From positions 62,001 to 126,000 of the forward strand of contig JAQFVV010006832.1 of NCBI GenBank assembly GCA_028023455.1: a stretch of 64,000 bases of DNA, given 5' to 3'. The stretch is from Epiperipatus broadwayi (Eukaryota; Onychophora; Udeonychophora; Euonychophora; Peripatidae). The notes beneath the pieces are model-generated. The model saw only the letters and a list, made by a program, of their open reading frames with translations. It was not told where the DNA came from and ran no database searches. Positions 59,772 to 64,000 of this stretch are shown one piece after another (the first letter of the stretch is position 1; the number at the start of each line of letters is the position of its first letter). A program made the translations under genes and the position numbers.

Positions 59772-60005
59772 TTATAGAGAGTTGTAGTTATTTTTAGTTG
59801 CAGCATTAACGCCAATCATTCGTCTCCGTTGAGAGATGCTGCCAATAAACTCTTGCAGTGTAGTATAATAATAAATTACAACAGTGACTAAAAAGAAATT
59901 TAACAAGATTAAGATGAAAGTAAGTAAAACATAAATATAAAATAAATATTTGTTTTCATTAATATAACTTAGAGTTATTTTATTATAAGTCATTGTTTCA
60001 TCCAT
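59772..60005 (-). CDS. Small one-pass membrane protein or terminal exon, unidentified
   Basis: A 77-residue frame on the minus strand beginning MDETMTYNKITLSYINENKY. It has one long hydrophobic segment at about residues 19-49 (LLTFILILLNFFLVTVVIYY) and then a polar, Arg-rich tail SISQRRRMIGVNAATKNNYN before the stop. The tail has a less AT-biased amino acid mix than random frames around it. No promoter, splice site or homologue is recognised; an in-frame TAA lies two codons upstream of the first Met. It could be a last exon of a host gene, a small gene, or chance. Confidence 0.3.
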   Translation of the reverse strand: MDETMTYNKITLSYINENKYLFYIYVLLTFILILLNFFLVTVVIYYYTTLQEFIGSISQRRRMIGVNAATKNNYNSL

Positions 60006-61015
60006 ATGTTAATGGGTATATATAGATTTTGAATAAAGTCATATGTGCCAAGTTGTTATATGAAAGCTCATATATATATAATAAAATTTTAATTCAATAT
60101 CATTTCATGTTTACTCTTTCAAATTTGAAACTATTCCAAATAATATGCACCATATTATCGTTTTACTTTTATTTTTCTTTCCCCTCCTTTTTTTTTTTTT
60201 TTACAAATTATTATTTATAAAAACAAACCGTAATACAGTTTCTGAGCTGTTTATGTGTATATTTTAAGATTAAAACATTTCTATAAATTCGTTTTAAGTA
60301 AATGTCTTAACATTCTGAAAAATGAAATTTAATGATATTTTTTACCAAAAATCTAAACTAACATATAGACACAAATATTATTTGAATACGGGTTTTTGCA
60401 TTATGGTTTGGACTTACAGTATGAATGGATATATACAAAGAGAAACAATAAAAGGCTTGTAAATGAATCTCAAACATATAGATTAATAGATGGCAGCACA
60501 TTTCACTTTAATTTGGATTTGTATAAAGATGTTGCATGCATCTTTTAGTCACGAAGTTAAAATCGTAATTATATCATTTAATAACAGAGGACTGATAAGC
60601 ATGTTTTGGGGAGAAAATACTTCCTATAAAGAATATTTATAGGGAGTTATTTTCTGTTATAGCTAAAAGTACTTTTTATAAGCTAGTTTAAACTAAAGAT
60701 GATAAAAGGAATAAAAAACACACAGATGTAGAACTGCAATATTGGGAGAATATTTTTCATGCTGCTGCTGCTATTGAAAGATTTATAAAGCGATATAAAA
60801 ATATATCAATGACAATAGAGATTATGTCAACAAATAGTCTAATAATCAGCAAATGGTTATTTTTGACTTAATGTTAAAACAAGAAAAAAGAAATCACAAA
60901 TTCTTCCTTATCTGGAAATTGCTTTTGCTATTTTATTCTTGTCTGCATAAAGATTTGAGATGACAGCATTTTATTTTTAGTTGCAGTGGATTCTTTTCAT
61001 GATTCTAATTGAATT
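60006..61015. other. AT-rich non-coding DNA with one short hairpin
   Basis: Nothing coding is supported. A strong hairpin lies at 60611-60654 (agaaaatacttcctataaa against tttatagggagttattttct, 5-6 nt loop). Confidence 0.4.
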
Positions 61016-61019
61016 ATGA

Positions 61020-61180
61020 AATGCTTTTAAAAAAATTTAAACTTTTTTTTATACTTTTCTAAATGAACTCAACTATTAAAAATAACGACATTGGTTAGTA
61101 TAGAACATAATATCTTAATTAGTATTCTTCTCTCTTGTTGCTATCCTGGTTAATGAATATTTAGTATATTGAATAAAGAT
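61020..61180 (+). repeat. Possible solo Penelope terminal fragment
   Basis: Resembles the left end of Penelope copy 3 (53050-53215): actcaactattaaaaataac, ttggttagtata, attcttctctcttgttgct then cctggt appear in the same order as in copy 3. By-eye similarity only, with many differences. Confidence 0.35.
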
Positions 61181-61679
61181 ACTTTATGTCTGTGATCACT
61201 GAATTTAAGGCAACATTCTAACCAATTACATTATTCTGCCAAAATCAAAAATCAGTAAAGCTTGTATTTAATTGTTGAACACAATAAATGGTTTACAAAC
61301 ATTATATGTTATCACAAATGGTTGGCTTATGCAGGTATTTAACATTATCATGTGATCAACATCTTTAATTCTTTTTTCTTGTTTTTTTCACTGACAAAAA
61401 TATTTTATTTTTCCAATTGAAAATGTGTTTATTGATTCATGCATTATCTACTATTTTAGACATCTGGCCTATCTAACCTTCGTTTTGTAATTTTAATCAC
61501 TTGTAAGGTTTAGCTAATTTCATTGACATATTTTTTCCATGTTTATGTGATATTTCATAGATGAATGTTTTTTTCTTTTTAAGCATTTCAATTATAGATT
61601 TAATAAAAGTTAAGATTTCTTATAATGAACTGTGCTTTGAAAAGCTGTAATAACATTATATTGAATATATCAATATCAT

Positions 61680-62060
61680 CAAAAATTATCAATCTACTGC
61701 AAAATGAAGGTCTATCCAAGTTCAATCCACTTTCTCCAATCTTTATCTTCTCTTCTCCACATCACCCCTGCACACTTTCTTATTTCATCCATCCATCTCA
61801 CATGTGATCTTTTTCTGGGCCTTTTACAATCTCTTGAAATCCAGTTTAAGATTTCAATTGTCCATCTATTATCATCTCTTATAGCAATATGTCCAGACCA
61901 ACTTCACTTCAGTAACACCTGTTGGTTCTCTTACTATATATTGCATTTTCGATCTCTTTTTGTTACTCCCAACATGCATCTCTCTCCATACTTCTTAGAG
62001 TGGTCTGAAGTCGCTGTATTGCTCTTCTATTAAGTGTTCAAATCTCAGATCCATAAGTAA
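61680..62060 (-). pseudogene. RTE LINE C-terminal domain
   Basis: The minus strand reads DDNRWTIEILNWISRDCKRP, RKRSHVRWMDEIRKCAGVMW, then DWRKWIELG and a stop near 61687. This is the conserved RTE C-terminus (family: R-W-T-x-x-I-L-x-W, R-W-x-D-D-I, W). It shows the copy reaches the 3' end of the coding region. Confidence 0.75.
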
Positions 62061-62096
62061 AGACTGGTAAAACACTTTTATTAAAAGCCTTCCTTT

Positions 62097-63222
62097 TCAA
62101 ATGAATAGGCAAATTCCTTTTAGTATCAAGTTATTTCTACCAAAAGCATTCCAAGAAAGTTTAATTATATGATTAATTTCATCCATTATGTTTTCATCTG
62201 TATTAATAATCTGACGAAGGTATTTGTAACTGTTAACTTCTTCTAACTCATAATAAACAATATTTATTTTCATATTTTGAGAAAATCCATTAAACATTAC
62301 TTTAGTCTTTTTATCATTTATCTTTAGTCCTAATTTCGTACTTTCATCTGACAACTCCTGCAACATTTCCTGCAGCTATAAAAGCATTATTTGCAAAACA
62401 ATTACATCAGCTACCAAGTCTAAATGACTTAAATAATTTCCATTTACTTTCACTTCTTTAGCTTGCCATTTTAATCCACAAAATACTTCTTGCAGCACTG
62501 TTGTAAAAATTTTGAAGATATGGGGTCACCCTGCCTGACACCTTTCTCAATGTTAACTTTCCTAGTATCATTATGTAATATAATTGTTGCTGTTGCATTT
62601 TTATAAATATTCTTTAAAATATGACAATATCCTGGATCTATACCTTGATGATCCAATGCTTTAATCACTGAAGAAATGTTTATAGAATAAAATGCCTTTT
62701 CATAATCTACAAATTCAAAGCATAATGGCAACTCATATTCATTTGTCCTTTCTATAACTTCTCTCAATACGTGGATATGACATACTTACTAAAACCTCTT
62801 TTAAATCCTGCTTGTTCTCTTGGTTGGTGGAAATCCAATGTTCTCTATAGACAAGTTGTAATTATCTTGGTAAAAATTTAATATAAAACTAATAAAAGGC
62901 TGATAGGTCTGCAATTTGTAATATCTTCGTTATTACCTTTTTTAAATATTAATACTAATACTGCATTCTTGCAATCATCTGGTACAACTTTTCCATTTAG
63001 ACCTTTGGTATATAACTTTGCTAAAAAAATTATTTCGTCACCTGCTTTTTTTAATGTATCAATTATAATTCCATCATTACATGGAGGCTTTCCATTTTTC
63101 ATAAATTTAATTGCATATCTCATTTCTTCATTTAAAATTATGGGCAATTCGAAAAATTTAATAGATATGAGGTACTTGTTCTTTATTACTATATAATTCT
63201 TGATTACAAGTCTTCTATCCAT
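62097..63222 (-). pseudogene. RTE LINE reverse transcriptase (frameshifted)
   Basis: Frames 63222-62878, 62767-62471 and 62366-62097. First: FMKNGKPPCNDGIIIDTLKK, then VLIFKKGNNEDITNCRPISL. Second: FVDYEKAFYSINISSVIKAL, NIYKNATATIILHND, and GVRQGDPISSKFLQQCC (RTE G-V-R-Q-G-D block). Third: KLGLKINDKKTKVMFNGF and YKYLRQIINTDENIMDEI (the Y-L-G-x-x-I block). The YxDD active site falls in the broken gap between the second and third frames (near 62370-62470). Confidence 0.8.
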
Positions 63223-63400
63223 TTCATGATCTCATCTCTTTTTTTACTAATAATTCCATCTTTTTTTATTGCAGATATATATTTCCTACCAATACCAAAA
63301 TGTTGTTTTACACTCTTAAGACTTTTATTTTTTTCTACGGCTTTACTTCCAGTTCACAGTTATAATTTTTTGTATCATTTTTAACTCTTTTCTGCACCAT

Positions 63401-64000
63401 TTTACAAAATTCGAGATATTCAATCTACTATAGTGATAGATTGACAGGATTAATTTATATAAATCAAAACTCACGCTGATCTTTGAATATCATATGACCT
63501 CTTTAGTAAAGAATCTTTCAATTATTTTATCAATTTGTTTAGGTCTTTTATAATTACAGATAAAGCATACATACAAGATATGTTTAAATAGTTCATTTTT
63601 TTTGAAAAAGTCAAACTTAGCTTTCCATTTATTATTCCATATAAATGTTTAGAGAAATGTTCATAGGAAATGGTCAAAGATTTAGTAAACTGATATTTTA
63701 AAATTTTTATCTTGATGTTTTCCCTGTAAAAACTGCAATTTTATTATAATATTGTTTTGCATTTCAGTGATCAAAGTTACTTTACAACGATTTTCTGTAT
63801 ACACATACCTACACACATTTTGCCTGAAGGTTTGTGATAATGGTAAATTAGATGTGATAATATGTAGGATTAATACCACCATCTATAAGTAAATGTTAAC
63901 TGCATAGGAAATTTTAAACTTTATTTAATCTTTTCAAATATAAGCAACTTGTAGCAATAACACACAAATAAACTAACTTGTGTTGTCTATTTGCGTGTTA
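63401..64000. other. AT-rich non-coding DNA
   Basis: Probably contains more decayed LINE (upstream of the RTE RT on the minus strand), but I cannot name any motif. The short minus-strand frame at 63682-63882 is not supported. Confidence 0.4.

Larger units (their letters stand above)
61600..63400 (-). mobile_element. RTE-clade LINE, 5' truncated, minus strand
   Basis: RT from its N-terminal blocks to the protein end, in several broken frames on the minus strand, in the normal RTE order. The endonuclease half is missing. It provides the best template in this window for recognising the RTE fossils at 1.3-3.0 kb and 12.0-16.2 kb. Confidence 0.8.

Noticed and set aside
61625-62033. Plus-strand frames of 60 and 109 codons
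   Set aside because: Antisense to the RTE C-terminal domain, which reads clearly on the minus strand.

Overview
This is AT-rich eukaryotic DNA built almost entirely of transposable elements. I find no rRNA, CRISPR, operon or clearly recognisable host protein gene. Penelope-like elements with GIY-YIG endonucleases, RTE-clade and other non-LTR LINEs, a Ty3/Gypsy element with 2.45 kb LTRs, and hammerhead-ribozyme repeats together point to an invertebrate animal. A lophotrochozoan such as a mollusc fits, but that is inference.

Layout. 1-4.2 kb: decayed RTE-type LINE and T-rich DNA. 4.2-4.7 kb: a short inverted-repeat element carrying a hammerhead-like motif (second copy at 29.8-30.5 kb). 6.0-8.0 kb: a complete insertion, bounded by an 11-bp target-site duplication, made of ~369-bp units in two opposed arrays. 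Each array has three units with a type I hammerhead ribozyme core, so it looks like a metazoan retrozyme. 9.4-11.7 kb: LINE ending in a long (AAT)n tract. 12.0-16.2 kb: an RTE LINE split by a later LINE insertion. 16.5-18.7 kb: fold-back element and MITE-like hairpin. 19.4-21.8 kb: LTR-like sequence. 21.8-29.1 kb: LTR element with a gag remnant but no pol. 29.1-31.4 kb: large imperfect palindrome. 31.45-44.41 kb: near-intact Ty3/Gypsy element on the minus strand (gag, overlapping pol, decayed third ORF). 44.4-47.7 kb: related LTR-like block. 47.7-52.0 kb: two palindromic Penelope-like copies. 53.0-55.9 kb: a third, longer and decayed Penelope copy with inverted ends. 56-64 kb: mostly unannotated AT-rich DNA, one small membrane-protein ORF, and an RTE LINE on the minus strand.

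How the parts relate. The most interesting signal is the repeated appearance of hammerhead cores: six near-canonical copies in the 6-8 kb insertion, three in the 4.2/29.8 kb family, and decayed ones in Penelope ends. Hammerheads in Penelope terminal repeats and in small non-autonomous retrozymes are established in animals. Penelope machinery acting in trans on the small circles is the leading model, and this window holds both partners. A second theme is that the LTR elements, and the Penelope copies near them, lie back to back at (TA)n tracts. All judgements were made by eye from the sequence; no alignment, folding or database search was run.
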